From contig NZ_CP046212.1 of NCBI RefSeq assembly GCF_012570745.1, positions 2,118 through 66,117 of the forward strand: a stretch of DNA of 64,000 nt, in the 5' to 3' direction. A program made the position numbers and the translations under genes. This document shows, piece after piece, positions 11,927 to 22,007 of this stretch (its first letter is position 1; every line of letters begins with the position of its first letter). The notes under the pieces are model-generated. The model made no database searches. It saw only the letters and a list, made by a program, of their open reading frames with translations, and was not told the origin of the DNA. The DNA comes from Enterobacteriaceae endosymbiont of Donacia dentata (lineage in GTDB: Bacteria > Pseudomonadota > Gammaproteobacteria > Enterobacterales > Enterobacteriaceae).

Positions 11927-13339
11927 ATGAAAATTAAAACAAGATTCGCTCCTAGTCCTACTGGTTATTTACATATAGGTAATATTCGTACTGCTTTATA
12001 TTCATGGTTATTTTCTAAAAAACATAAAGGTAATTTTGTATTACGTATTGAAAATACTGATTTTAAAAGATCAAAAGAATTTTTTGTTAAAAATATTCTT
12101 GAAATTTTAAAATGGTTAAATATTGATTGGGATGAAGGACCATATTTTCAAAATAAAAGAATAAATCGGTATAATAATGTTATTAATTATATGTTAAAAA
12201 ATGGAACTGCTTATAAATGTTACTGTTCTCAAAAAAAATTAGAAAAAAAAAGAAATGAACAAATTGTAAATGGAGAAAAAATTAAATATGATAGAACATG
12301 TTATAATAATAGTATAAAAAAAAATAATAATAAACCTTATTCCGTAAGATTTCTTATACCTAATAATAATAAATATATTACATTTATAGATACAATAAGA
12401 GGAAAAATAATATTTAATAATAATGAATTAGAAGATTTTATTATTAAAAGAACAGATGGTATTCCTACTTACAATTTTTGTGTAGTTATAGATGATTGGG
12501 ATATGAAAATTACTCATGTTATTAGAGGAGAAGAACATATTAATAACACTCCTAAACAAATACATATTATTAATGCTATTGGTGCTGATATACCTATATA
12601 CACTCATGTATCTATAATTACTGATGATTTAGGGAAAAAAATTTCAAAAAGAAATCATAATGTAAATATTTTTGAATATAAAGAAAAAGGATATTTACCA
12701 GATGCTTTATTAAATTATATTTTACTTTTAGGTTGGTCTTATGGAAATAAAGAAATTTTTTCATTAGAAGAAATGAAAAAATTATTTAATTTAAAAAATC
12801 TTCATAAATCATCTAGTATTTTTAATATAAAAAAATTAAATTGGTTTAATAAACATTATTTAAGTAAATTATCAAAAAAAAATATGATAATTTATTTAAA
12901 ATTATTCTGTAAAAAACATAACATTAAAATTGATAATAATCCAAGCATAGAAAATTTATATGAATTTTTTAAAAATAGATTAAATACATTAGATGAAATA
13001 AATAATCTATTTTATATTTTTTATAAACATTTAAATTATCAAAATAATTTTTTAATAAAAAAATACTTAAACTCAAATACTAAAATAATTTTAAATATTT
13101 TTTTAAAAAAATTGAATGATATTCAAATATGGTCTATAGATAATATAAATATTTTTTTAAAAAAAATTTCATCTAAATTAAATATTACTTTTCCAAAATT
13201 AGCGATGACTTTACGTCCAGCTATTACTGGTTTAATAAATACTCCTCCTATTAATAATATTATTTTTTTAATGGGTAAAAAAAAAATTATAAATCGCATT
13301 AAAAAATCAATAAATTTTATAGAAACAAATAACCAGTAA
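11927..13339 (+). CDS. gltX: glutamyl-tRNA synthetase
   Basis: Class I synthetase that charges tRNA-Glu. The HIGH-type motif reads PSPTGYLHIGN (9-19), and the KMSKS-type loop reads KKISKRNH near residues 236-243. The Zn-binding segment keeps CYCS near residue 100. The length of 470 residues equals E. coli GluRS (471). The C-terminal anticodon domain is Asn/Lys-rich but full length, ending in GLINTPPINNIIFLMGK. It is divergent from the tRNA-Val/Lys pair and converges on hspQ. Confidence 0.97.
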   Translation: MKIKTRFAPSPTGYLHIGNIRTALYSWLFSKKHKGNFVLRIENTDFKRSKEFFVKNILEILKWLNIDWDEGPYFQNKRINRYNNVINYMLKNGTAYKCYCSQKKLEKKRNEQIVNGEKIKYDRTCYNNSIKKNNNKPYSVRFLIPNNNKYITFIDTIRGKIIFNNNELEDFIIKRTDGIPTYNFCVVIDDWDMKITHVIRGEEHINNTPKQIHIINAIGADIPIYTHVSIITDDLGKKISKRNHNVNIFEYKEKGYLPDALLNYILLLGWSYGNKEIFSLEEMKKLFNLKNLHKSSSIFNIKKLNWFNKHYLSKLSKKNMIIYLKLFCKKHNIKIDNNPSIENLYEFFKNRLNTLDEINNLFYIFYKHLNYQNNFLIKKYLNSNTKIILNIFLKKLNDIQIWSIDNINIFLKKISSKLNITFPKLAMTLRPAITGLINTPPINNIIFLMGKKKIINRIKKSINFIETNNQ

Positions 13340-13405
13340 AATAATAAAATTTATTAAAAAAATAAATACTTAATTAAGTAAATTTATATAAAATTAAAAT
13401 TAATA

Positions 13406-13726
13406 TTAATTTCTTAATCTAGGTGTTATCAATTGTTTTTTTATTGAATTAGCTAATTCATCTAATGATGAATTTTCTGGGTAATCATTATCTAATGGTT
13501 CTCCTGATAATTGAGCTTCTGCTAAATAAGTATGTATAGGTTGTCCTGTATCATCTTCCATAACCACATGATACCATGGTTTATTACGTAATGTTATACT
13601 TTCTGCTACTTCATCAATTTTAGGATCACGCAAAGAATATTCCGGATCAACATCAACTATAACTCCTAAAAAACCTAATAATTTATGTCTTACTTGTTGA
13701 CCAAGACCAAATTTACTAGTAATCAT
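13406..13726 (-). CDS. hspQ: heat-shock protein HspQ
   Basis: Small protein that binds hemimethylated DNA in vitro and, in enterobacteria, enhances Lon-dependent degradation; in E. coli it is induced through RpoH. At 106 residues (E. coli 105) it has the whole family pattern: [27 protein letters not shown], then [23 protein letters not shown]. It is strikingly well conserved and less A/T-biased in amino acids than its neighbours. rpoH is present at 20 kb. Why so reduced a genome keeps it is unclear. Confidence 0.94.
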   Translation of the reverse strand: MITSKFGLGQQVRHKLLGFLGVIVDVDPEYSLRDPKIDEVAESITLRNKPWYHVVMEDDTGQPIHTYLAEAQLSGEPLDNDYPENSSLDELANSIKKQLITPRLRN

Positions 13727-13956
13727 TATTAATGATCCTTTATAAAAATATTACAATTTTATTATTCTAATTATATAATAAACTTTTTAAAAATTAAATA
13801 TTAATTTTAATTAAAACATATAAAAATATTATATAATTTTAAATTTTTTTTAAATAATATATATATATAATTTTTTATAAATAATATAGATTATATCTAA
13901 TTTATTTTAAAATAAATATTTAAATACATTTTTAATAATTTATAGAGATTAAATTT

Positions 13957-15036
13957 ATGACAACAAGACCCATTTTGGCTATTATAAATACTAATGCATT
14001 AAAAAATAATTTTAAAATAATAAAAAATATTGCATTTAAATCTAAAATTTGGTCTGTATTAAAATCAAATGCTTATGGTCATGGTATTAAAAATATTTTT
14101 CCAATTCTTAAAAAGAGTGATGGTTTTGCTGTATTAACATTAGAAGAAGCTATAATTTTACGAGAAAATGGTTGTAATAAACCTATTCTTTTATTAGAAG
14201 GTTTTTTTAGTAAAAAAGATTTATATTTTATTTATAAATACTATTTAACTATCACAATACATAATAAATGGCAAATTAAAACATTAATTAAATATAAATC
14301 ATATTATCCTCTTAATATATATATTAAAATTAACAGTGGTATGAATAGATTAGGATTTTTACCTAAAAATATTAATAATATAATTAATATTATAAAAAAT
14401 AATATTAATGTTTATAAAATTACATTAATGACTCATTTTGCTGATGCTTCAAAAAATTCTCATTTTGTATACAAACAATTAAATATTATAAAAAAAAATA
14501 TTTTTAATTATAATAATTTTACTTGTTCTTTTGCTAATTCTGCAGCTACATTATGGCATCCTTATACACATTATGATTGGATAAGAATTGGAATTATTTT
14601 ATATGGCGCTTCTCCTACTGGAGATTGGAAAGATATTTCAAAAAAAAAAATACAACCAGTAATGACTTTAAAAAGTAAAATAATATCTATTCAAAAAGTA
14701 TCTTCAGGAGATACTATAGGTTATAATTGTAAATATTCTGTAAATACAAAACGTAAGATAGGTATTGTTGCATGTGGATATGCAGATGGATATCCTAGAA
14801 ATATTACTAGTAAAACTTTTGTTTTTATAAAAGGTATTAAAACAAAAATATTAGGTAATATATGTATGGATGTGTTAGCTGTAGATTTAAAAAATATTCC
14901 TACGGCACAAATAGGAAATTCTGTAGAATTATGGGGAAATAATATAAAAATAGATAATGTAGCAAAATCTGCAAATACTATTGGATATGAATTAATGTGT
15001 TCATTATCTCCAAGAGTTCCTAGACTTCTTAAGTAA
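13957..15036 (+). CDS. alr: alanine racemase
   Basis: PLP enzyme converting L- to D-alanine for the peptidoglycan peptide. The PLP lysine is in KSNAYGHG (about residue 34). The second catalytic Tyr is in GYNCKYS, followed by GIVACGYADGYPR. The C-terminal VELWGNNIKIDNVAKSANTIGYEL is typical. The length of 359 residues equals E. coli Alr. It stands alone on this strand after a 230-base A/T spacer and converges on metG. With murB, dapA, dapB and dapD it shows that wall precursor synthesis is kept. Confidence 0.96.
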   Translation: MTTRPILAIINTNALKNNFKIIKNIAFKSKIWSVLKSNAYGHGIKNIFPILKKSDGFAVLTLEEAIILRENGCNKPILLLEGFFSKKDLYFIYKYYLTITIHNKWQIKTLIKYKSYYPLNIYIKINSGMNRLGFLPKNINNIINIIKNNINVYKITLMTHFADASKNSHFVYKQLNIIKKNIFNYNNFTCSFANSAATLWHPYTHYDWIRIGIILYGASPTGDWKDISKKKIQPVMTLKSKIISIQKVSSGDTIGYNCKYSVNTKRKIGIVACGYADGYPRNITSKTFVFIKGIKTKILGNICMDVLAVDLKNIPTAQIGNSVELWGNNIKIDNVAKSANTIGYELMCSLSPRVPRLLK

Positions 15037-15085
15037 GAATTTTTTTTCTCATTTTTAAAATGAAAATATTAAATATAATAAAAAC

Positions 15086-16714
15086 TTATATTTTAAAATT
15101 TTTAATTTTTTTAATATTTATTCTAGTAAATAATGGTTGAAATTTATTAATTTTTCTATTTATTAAAGGATGTTCTATTTCATAGAAATATAATTTTTTT
15201 CTTAAAAAAAATTCAGTTTTTTTAGATAAAATAGGCATTATCGGTTTTATATAAGTCATTATGACACGAAACATATTAATACCCATAGAACAAATATCTT
15301 GAACATCTTTTTTCTTAGAATTGCTTTTAATAAGTAGCCATGGTTTATGTTTATCTATGTAATAATTAGCTATGTCTGATAAAACTAAAATTTGTTTAAT
15401 AACATGACTAAATTTACATTTAATTAAATAATTATGAATAATTTCTGATTTTTTTAAAAATTTTAAATAAAAAGATATATCAATTTTTTTAGATAAATTA
15501 TTATCAAAACAATTATTAATAAAATATGCATTTCTAGATGCTATATTTACAATCTTGTTCACAATATCTCCATTAATTTTATTTACAAAATCAGAAAAAT
15601 TAAAATCAATATCATTAATATTAGATGATAATTTAGAAGCATAATAATAACGTAAACTGTCAGAATCTAAATTATTTAACCAATTTTTTGCTGTAATAAA
15701 ATTACCTTTAGATTTTGACATTTTATGTCCATTTAATGTAACATGTCCGTGAACAAATAATTTATTAGGTTTTCTAAAATTACTTCCCTCTAACATAGCA
15801 GGCCAAAACAAACTATGAAAATAAATTATATCTTTACCTATAAAATGATATAATTTTGTTTTTGAATTTTTTTCCCACCATTCATCAAAATTTAATTTTT
15901 TATTTTTATTACATAAATTTTTAAAAGTACTTATATAACCAATTGGAGCATCTAACCATACATAAAAATATTTATTTACACATTTAGGAATTTTAAAACC
16001 AAAATATGGTCCATCTCTTGTAATATCCCATGATTTTAATCCTTTTATAAACCATTCTTGTATTTTATTTTTTATTATTTTATTTACAACTCCAGAATTA
16101 ATCCAATTTTTTAAAAAATGATTAAATTGTGGTAAATCAAAAAAATAATGTTGAGAATGACATAATATAGGAGTTGTGTTAGATAAAACAGAAATTGGAT
16201 TAATTAAACTAATAGATGAATGAATAGATCCACAATTTTCACAATTATCTCCATATTGATTAATAGAATTACAATTAGGACATTGTCCTTTAACAAATCT
16301 ATCAGGTAAAAATGTATTATATGCTGAATCATATAATTGTTGAATATTTTTTTTTTTTATAAAATTTTTTTTTTTTAAACGATTAAAAATTAATTTTGAG
16401 AAAAAAAAATTTTCATCACTATGAGTAGTATGGTAATTGTCATAACTAATATTAAAATTTTTTAAATCTAAAACATGTTCATGATATATTTTATTAATCA
16501 TTTTTTTTGGTTTAATTTTTAATTGTTTAGCTTTTAACATGATAGGAGTACCATGAGCATCATCAGCACAAATAAAATATATTTCATGACCATTCATCCG
16601 ATTATATCTAACCCAAATATCTGCTTGTATATGTTCTAACATATGGCCAAGATGAATACTTCCATTAGCATACGGTAATGCACAAGTAACTAATATTTTT
16701 TTTTTAAGTAACAT
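15086..16714 (-). CDS. metG: methionyl-tRNA synthetase, short form
   Basis: Charges initiator and elongator tRNA-Met. The HIGH-type motif is in PYANGSIHLGHMLEH (15-29). The Zn knuckle keeps CPNC and CENC (about 141-160), and KMSKSKG lies near residues 331-337. It has 542 residues against 677 in E. coli: the C-terminal EMAP-like tRNA-binding and dimerisation domain is absent, as in other reduced endosymbionts. Free-standing activity without that domain is known for E. coli fragments. It heads away from alr and leads a leftward block with ydjM, rnb, ssb, rpoH and ftsY. Confidence 0.96.
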   Translation of the reverse strand: MLLKKKILVTCALPYANGSIHLGHMLEHIQADIWVRYNRMNGHEIYFICADDAHGTPIMLKAKQLKIKPKKMINKIYHEHVLDLKNFNISYDNYHTTHSDENFFFSKLIFNRLKKKNFIKKKNIQQLYDSAYNTFLPDRFVKGQCPNCNSINQYGDNCENCGSIHSSISLINPISVLSNTTPILCHSQHYFFDLPQFNHFLKNWINSGVVNKIIKNKIQEWFIKGLKSWDITRDGPYFGFKIPKCVNKYFYVWLDAPIGYISTFKNLCNKNKKLNFDEWWEKNSKTKLYHFIGKDIIYFHSLFWPAMLEGSNFRKPNKLFVHGHVTLNGHKMSKSKGNFITAKNWLNNLDSDSLRYYYASKLSSNINDIDFNFSDFVNKINGDIVNKIVNIASRNAYFINNCFDNNLSKKIDISFYLKFLKKSEIIHNYLIKCKFSHVIKQILVLSDIANYYIDKHKPWLLIKSNSKKKDVQDICSMGINMFRVIMTYIKPIMPILSKKTEFFLRKKLYFYEIEHPLINRKINKFQPLFTRINIKKIKNFKI

Positions 16715-16798
16715 AATGTTATATTCTTATATTTATAAGAAAATTAATAAAATTTTAAAATAATTAAACAAAAATTTTTATTATTAATAATAAATATT

Positions 16799-17323
16799 TT
16801 ATGAAATAAAAAATTTTATTATAAAATTATTACATACAGGATATAATAAATATAAAGAAAAAATCAAATACAAATAACAAAAAAGATCTTCTTTTATAAT
16901 ATTTTTAGTAATAAGTGGTAATTTATATTTTTTTTTATATGGCCATAATAAAGGAACTCCTAAAGGAGTTAATATATCTGCAATAATATGACTTAAATAA
17001 CCTATAATCAAACCAAATTTAACATAAATAATATGATTAACATGTAAATTTATAGAAAATATAATAAATCCAAAACTTATTACAGATAATAAACTATGTG
17101 TAAAACCTCTATGACCAAAAATTTTATTTATTACATAAGAAAAAATTTTTATTTTACTTCCTATAGTAGATTTAGGATTATCTATATCAGGTAATAAACA
17201 TGTTACGATAGAAATAGGAATAATTCTCCACCAATCATCATGATACATTATTTTTGAAAAAATAAAATGTTGTATTAAAATACTACTAGCTATTGTAAAT
17301 ATTATATGTCCTTTAATAGTCAT
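16799..17323 (-). CDS. ydjM: inner-membrane metal-dependent hydrolase-like protein YdjM
   Basis: Membrane protein of the YdjM/DUF457 family, function unknown; in E. coli it is under LexA control. The pattern DDWWRIIPISIVTCLLPDID followed by NPKSTIG, GHRGFTHSLLSV, GYLSHIIADILTPLGVPLLWP matches E. coli YdjM closely. His and Asp residues in LLPDID, GHRGFTHS and SHIIAD suggest a metal site, and there are about four hydrophobic segments. I start at the ATG at 17323 (MTIKGHIIF), which matches the E. coli N terminus, rather than a TTG five codons upstream. No LexA-box-like CTGT-N8-ACAG was seen upstream. Confidence 0.9.
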   Translation of the reverse strand: MTIKGHIIFTIASSILIQHFIFSKIMYHDDWWRIIPISIVTCLLPDIDNPKSTIGSKIKIFSYVINKIFGHRGFTHSLLSVISFGFIIFSINLHVNHIIYVKFGLIIGYLSHIIADILTPLGVPLLWPYKKKYKLPLITKNIIKEDLFCYLYLIFSLYLLYPVCNNFIIKFFIS

Positions 17324-17345
17324 GTAATTTTGATCCAATAAAAAA

Positions 17346-19286
17346 CTAAATTATTTTAACAATAATATTACTACTACTGATTTTTTTTATCATAACTTTT
17401 ATTTTATCAGTAATTTTATATAATAATTTATTTTTAATAAATAACATACCTTTTTCTTGATTAATAATAATATTATTAATATATAATAATTTTTTAGGTA
17501 TAAAAGCATATGCTCCATTCTCAATTAATCTTACTTTTATACCAATAAATACAATATCAATAATTTCAGCTTGAAAAACTTTATTACGAATTTCTATATT
17601 TTTAAAATATTCTGAATATAAAAAATTAGATAAATCTTTTTTTACTTGTTTATTTAAATAACGTTGAAAATTCATATTTATATATATATCTTTTAAAGGT
17701 TTTTCGATATTACTTGTTTTACTTATAATAGATTTAATTAACCTATGATTTATAATATCTCCAAATTTACGTATAGGAGATGTCCAAGTAGCATATCTTT
17801 TCAAACCCAAAGCAAAATGAGGACCCGGATTAATACTAAATAAAGTAATTAATTGATATTTTTTTATTTTATTTAAAATAAATTGTAAATTTAAATCATG
17901 TAATTTTTGATATACTGTTTTATATCCTTTTAAAGTTTTTAAAAAAGATGCATCATAATTTATATTATATTCATTTAATAATTTCATAATTTTATTTATT
18001 TTATTATTATTAAATCCATAATATGTATTATATATACCAAAACCTAAATTTTTATATAACATTTCGGCAGCACATATATTAGCAGCTATCATAATTTCTT
18101 CAATTATTTTATGAGCAATTCTTTTTTTTTCCATTAATATATTTATTATATTTCCTTTATTCCCAAAAATAAATTTATAATTTATATTATCAAAACATAC
18201 AATATTTTTATAACTCCATTGTTTACGGAATAAATAAAATTTATGTAAAAAGATAATTTGTTTTTTTATTTCGTCATTTTTTGGTTCCCATGTTCCTATT
18301 TTTTCTAACCAATTTGAAACATTATAATAATTTAATTTAGCTTTTGATTTTATCCAACCTAAAAAAAAACTAGTTTTTTTAGATAAAAAACCTTTATGAT
18401 TAATAATCATTTTACAAATTAAAACAGGTCTAATTTTTTTCGGATTTAAAGAACATAAATTTTCTGATAATAATTTTGGTAATAAAGGTATTGTTAAACC
18501 AGGTAAATAATTTGTAAACATTCTTTGAGATGCAATTTTATCTATTTTACTATCTTTTTTAATATAAGCAGAAGGATCTGCAATAGCTACATATATTAAT
18601 AATTCTTTTGAAGATTTTTCTTCTATATATATAGCATCATCTATATCTTTCGTATCATGATTATCTATTGTAATAAAACATAATTTAGTTAAATCTAGTC
18701 TAGAAATATTTTTATCTAAAAATTTTATTTTTTGACATAAATTATTATTAGGAACATCAATTGGAAGATTATAATTTAATAATAAATTCCACCATGGAAT
18801 TAAAAAATTATTATCCTGAGTAATTAATTTTGTTATTTCTGCTATAAATATAGAATCTCCTTTTAAAGGATGATTAATAATTTTAGCTATTACTTTATCT
18901 CCACTTTTTAAAATATTTTTTATGTCATTTTTTATGATACATTTAATAAAATTATTATATAAAAATTTCTTTTCTGGAATAATATAAATATTATTATTTT
19001 TTTTTTTAACTATACCTTTAAAAACATCTATACTTGATTTCAATAATTTAACTGGTATAACTTGTAATTTATTATTATTATGATGATCATATTTTATATC
19101 AGCTAATATATAATCTCCTAACATTAAATGTTTTAAATAAGAATAAGATATGTGATATATACAATTTTTATGTGTTTCTAAAATTCCTAATTTTTTATCT
19201 AATACCTTTACAATACCTTTAATTAAAGGTATTTTTTTTGAAAAATTTTTTTTAAGTCCTAAAAGTAATTTATTGTTATAAAACAT
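17346..19286 (-). CDS. rnb: exoribonuclease II
   Basis: Processive 3'-5' exoribonuclease that degrades single-stranded mRNA. OB-fold cold-shock domains occupy roughly residues 1-180. The RNB catalytic domain begins before DNHDTKDIDDAIYIEE (about 206-221), carrying the metal-binding aspartates. YATWTSPIRKFGDIINHR is the conserved RNB C-terminal motif, followed by an S1 domain. The length of 646 residues equals E. coli RNase II (644), and the N terminus MFYNNKLLLGLKKN aligns with the E. coli start. It lies 22 bases from ydjM, probably in the same transcript. Confidence 0.96.
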   Translation of the reverse strand: MFYNNKLLLGLKKNFSKKIPLIKGIVKVLDKKLGILETHKNCIYHISYSYLKHLMLGDYILADIKYDHHNNNKLQVIPVKLLKSSIDVFKGIVKKKNNNIYIIPEKKFLYNNFIKCIIKNDIKNILKSGDKVIAKIINHPLKGDSIFIAEITKLITQDNNFLIPWWNLLLNYNLPIDVPNNNLCQKIKFLDKNISRLDLTKLCFITIDNHDTKDIDDAIYIEEKSSKELLIYVAIADPSAYIKKDSKIDKIASQRMFTNYLPGLTIPLLPKLLSENLCSLNPKKIRPVLICKMIINHKGFLSKKTSFFLGWIKSKAKLNYYNVSNWLEKIGTWEPKNDEIKKQIIFLHKFYLFRKQWSYKNIVCFDNINYKFIFGNKGNIINILMEKKRIAHKIIEEIMIAANICAAEMLYKNLGFGIYNTYYGFNNNKINKIMKLLNEYNINYDASFLKTLKGYKTVYQKLHDLNLQFILNKIKKYQLITLFSINPGPHFALGLKRYATWTSPIRKFGDIINHRLIKSIISKTSNIEKPLKDIYINMNFQRYLNKQVKKDLSNFLYSEYFKNIEIRNKVFQAEIIDIVFIGIKVRLIENGAYAFIPKKLLYINNIIINQEKGMLFIKNKLLYKITDKIKVMIKKISSSNIIVKII

Positions 19287-19331
19287 GATATAAATTTAAA
19301 TTTTATAGAAAATAGTTTTATTTAAAAATAA

Positions 19332-19856
19332 TTAAAAAGGAATATCATCATCAAAATCTAAAACATCTTCATTTTTTTTAATTAATGATTCATTTTCATT
19401 TTCTTTTTCTAATAAATCAGAAATTTTTGTTTTTTCATTCCATTTATTTGGATTTTCTTTATTATTATCTTTTTTTAAAATATTAATTTTATGATTATTT
19501 TGTCGTGAATTTCCTAATATTTGCATAGTACCTCCTATACTTACAATTATTTCAGTTATATAATTATCTTGTCCATTTTGATTTTGCCATTTACGAGTTT
19601 GTAAAAAACCTTCAATATATACTTGAGAACCTTTTTTTAAATATTGATGAGAAATTTCCGCTAATTTACCAAATATTATTATACGATGCCATTCAGTTTT
19701 TTCTTTATTTTCTCCTGTATTTTTATCTCTCCAACTATCTGAAGTTGCGACCATGATATTGACAACTGGATTTCCATTAGGCATATAACGTATTTCAGGA
19801 TCTTTACCTAAATAACCAATTATAATTACTTTATTAATACCTCTTTTACCAGCCAT
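19332..19856 (-). CDS. ssb: single-stranded DNA-binding protein
   Basis: Tetrameric protein that coats single-stranded DNA and recruits replication and repair factors. The OB fold covers residues 1-112, with [41 protein letters not shown] and the [11 protein letters not shown] segment. A Lys/Asn-rich linker follows, and the acidic tip DFDDDIPF that binds partners is intact. The length of 174 residues is near E. coli's 178. A ribosome site AAGGAAATAGGT precedes the ATG. DnaB and RecA are also in the window. Confidence 0.97.
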   Translation of the reverse strand: MAGKRGINKVIIIGYLGKDPEIRYMPNGNPVVNIMVATSDSWRDKNTGENKEKTEWHRIIIFGKLAEISHQYLKKGSQVYIEGFLQTRKWQNQNGQDNYITEIIVSIGGTMQILGNSRQNNHKINILKKDNNKENPNKWNEKTKISDLLEKENENESLIKKNEDVLDFDDDIPF

Positions 19857-19967
19857 TACCTATTTCCTTATATTAATAAAATTTTAATATTTTAAACTTA
19901 TTTTTATATATATTATTACATAAAAAAAATTAAAAAAATATTCATTATTATAATATATATTATTAAA

Positions 19968-20846
19968 TTATTTTTTAAATAAATGTTTAATAATAAAACG
20001 TAATTTTTTCATCGCATTTTTTTCTAATTGTCTAATACGTTCAGCTGATATATCATAATAATTTGCTAATTCACGTAAAGTAGTTTTTTTTTGATTTTTA
20101 TTTAACCATCTCATGTTAATTATATGACGACTACGATGATCTAATTTTGAAATGGCTATATATAGTTTATTTGAAATATATTTACTCCAATTATTTTTTT
20201 CAATTATATTTGCAAAATTAGAGTTATGATCTTTAAGAAAGAAAAGTGAATGAAAATTTATGTTTTTAAAATTATTTTTTAAATCAATATTATCGCTCAT
20301 ATCTTGAGCTGACATACGTAGTTCCATTTCACATACATCTTTAATAGAGACTCCTAGTTCTTTAGCAACTATTTTAATTTCATCTTGATTAAACCAACCT
20401 AACCTTTGTTTAGCTTTTCTTAAATTAAAAAATAATTTTCTTTGAGCTTTTGTAGTTGCTATTTTTACTATTCTCCAATTACGTAATACGTATTCATGTA
20501 TTTCAGCTTTTATCCAATGAATAGCAAAAGATACTAAACGAACACCTATTTCAGGATTAAATCTACGTACAGCTTTCATTAATCCTATATTACCTTCTTG
20601 TATAATATCAGCTTGTTGTAAACCGTATCCAGAATAATACTTAGCTACGTGAATTACAAATCTTAAATGTGATAAAATTAATTTTTTAGCTGATTTAAGA
20701 TCTCCATTATAATATAATTTTTCAGATAATTCTTTTTCTTCTTGAGAGGTTAACATTGGATAATTATTAGTAGTATAAATATAAGAATCTAATGTTCCTA
20801 TAGGAACAGAAATTCTTAATCTAGAGGTAAATATATTTTTATACAT
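19968..20846 (-). CDS. rpoH: heat-shock sigma factor RpoH (sigma32)
   Basis: Sigma factor that directs RNA polymerase to heat-shock promoters. Region 2 ([17 protein letters not shown], then [19 protein letters not shown]), the RpoH box [19 protein letters not shown] and region 4 ending in [20 protein letters not shown] are all present. I start at the ATG at 20846, giving 292 residues (E. coli 284). The preceding GGAGG is its ribosome site, and an upstream in-frame TTG overlaps that site. In E. coli ftsE and ftsX lie between rpoH and ftsY; both are missing here. Confidence 0.97.
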   Translation of the reverse strand: MYKNIFTSRLRISVPIGTLDSYIYTTNNYPMLTSQEEKELSEKLYYNGDLKSAKKLILSHLRFVIHVAKYYSGYGLQQADIIQEGNIGLMKAVRRFNPEIGVRLVSFAIHWIKAEIHEYVLRNWRIVKIATTKAQRKLFFNLRKAKQRLGWFNQDEIKIVAKELGVSIKDVCEMELRMSAQDMSDNIDLKNNFKNINFHSLFFLKDHNSNFANIIEKNNWSKYISNKLYIAISKLDHRSRHIINMRWLNKNQKKTTLRELANYYDISAERIRQLEKNAMKKLRFIIKHLFKK

Positions 20847-20850
20847 TAAA

Positions 20851-20855
20851 TCCTC
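20851..20855 (-). promoter_or_regulatory. ribosome binding site deciding the rpoH start
   Basis: GGAGG on the minus strand lies four bases before the ATG at 20846, or seven counted centre to start. A TTG four codons upstream is in frame but overlaps this element, so the ATG is the likelier start. Confidence 0.6.
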
Positions 20856-20912
20856 CAAAAATTAAAAGATTAAAAATATAATTTTAACTTAATACAAATT
20901 TAAAATTAATAA

Positions 20913-21878
20913 TTATTGATTTTCTGGAAAAATTTCTTTTATGAAATTTTTTGCATTAAATAAATATAAATCAGTAATTTTTTCTCCAGTACCAAAATAT
21001 CTTATTGGAATATTAAATTCATCTGCTAAAGAAAAAATAATACCACCTTTTGCAGTACCATCAGTTTTAGTCATAATAATACCTGTTATTCCTATATTAT
21101 TATTAAATACTTTAACTTGATTAATAGAATTTTGACCAATATTAGCATCTAAAACTAACATAGTTTCATTAAGAATTCCGTTATTTTTTTTTATTACACG
21201 AACAATTTTTTTTAGTTCTTCCATTAAAGAAATATTATTTTGTAATCTTCCTGATGTATCTGCAATTAAAATATCTACTTTATTTTTTTTAGCTTCAGAT
21301 ATTGCGTCATAAATAATAGCAGAACTATCTTTTCTTTTTATATTTTTTGAAAAAAAACTATTACTTTTATTACTCCAAGAAAATAATTGTTCATGAGCAC
21401 CAGCTCTAAAAGTATCTCCAGATGCTAAAAAAACAGATTTCCCTTGTTTACGAAAAAAATACGCCAACTTACCAATTGTGGTAGTTTTTCCTGATCCATT
21501 TACACCAATAATTAATATCACAAAAAGTTTTTTTTGATTATTAATAATTAATGGGACTTCTACCGGAAGTAAAATTTTTAACATTTCAATTTTAATATAT
21601 TTATATAATTGAGAAGAATTTTGTAATTTATTTAATTTTGCATATTTTTTAGTTAAATTAATAATTTTATTAGTAGTTTTTATATTTACATCAGAAATAA
21701 TTAATGTTTCTTTTAATTTAGAAAATAGTTTTTCATCAATAACATATTTTTTTTTAAAAAGATTAATAATTTCCGTACCAATATTTTTACTTGTTTTAAA
21801 TAATTTTTTTTTTAAATAACTGAAAAATCCTACTTTTTTTTTTTGATTATTTATAATTAAATTCTCTCTTTTTATCAT
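20913..21878 (-). CDS. ftsY: signal recognition particle receptor FtsY, NG domain only
   Basis: SRP-receptor GTPase that docks ribosome-nascent-chain complexes to SecYEG. GTPase motifs are present: GVNGSGKTTTIGK (about 125-137), SGDTFRAGAHEQL, ADTSGRL and TKTDGTAKGG. The length is 321 residues against 497 in E. coli; the acidic N-terminal A domain is missing, leaving a short basic helix (about 20-40) and the N and G domains. This is common in reduced symbionts, and E. coli NG constructs with the adjoining helix retain function. The rpoH gene lies downstream; rsmD diverges upstream. Confidence 0.95.
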   Translation of the reverse strand: MIKRENLIINNQKKKVGFFSYLKKKLFKTSKNIGTEIINLFKKKYVIDEKLFSKLKETLIISDVNIKTTNKIINLTKKYAKLNKLQNSSQLYKYIKIEMLKILLPVEVPLIINNQKKLFVILIIGVNGSGKTTTIGKLAYFFRKQGKSVFLASGDTFRAGAHEQLFSWSNKSNSFFSKNIKRKDSSAIIYDAISEAKKNKVDILIADTSGRLQNNISLMEELKKIVRVIKKNNGILNETMLVLDANIGQNSINQVKVFNNNIGITGIIMTKTDGTAKGGIIFSLADEFNIPIRYFGTGEKITDLYLFNAKNFIKEIFPENQ

Positions 21879-22007
21879 TTTTTTATCAAAATTACTATAT
21901 TATATAGTAAAAAATACTTGATATAATTAAATTATATTGTTATTAAAATAATATATCAAAATAAACTTTTAAAGTAATTAATATTTTTTATTTTTTTTAT
22001 ATAAATT

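Noticed and set aside
13367-13380. TACTTAATTAAGTA palindrome between gltX and hspQ as terminator
   Set aside because: No loop and no clear U run on either strand; short A/T palindromes are expected by chance.
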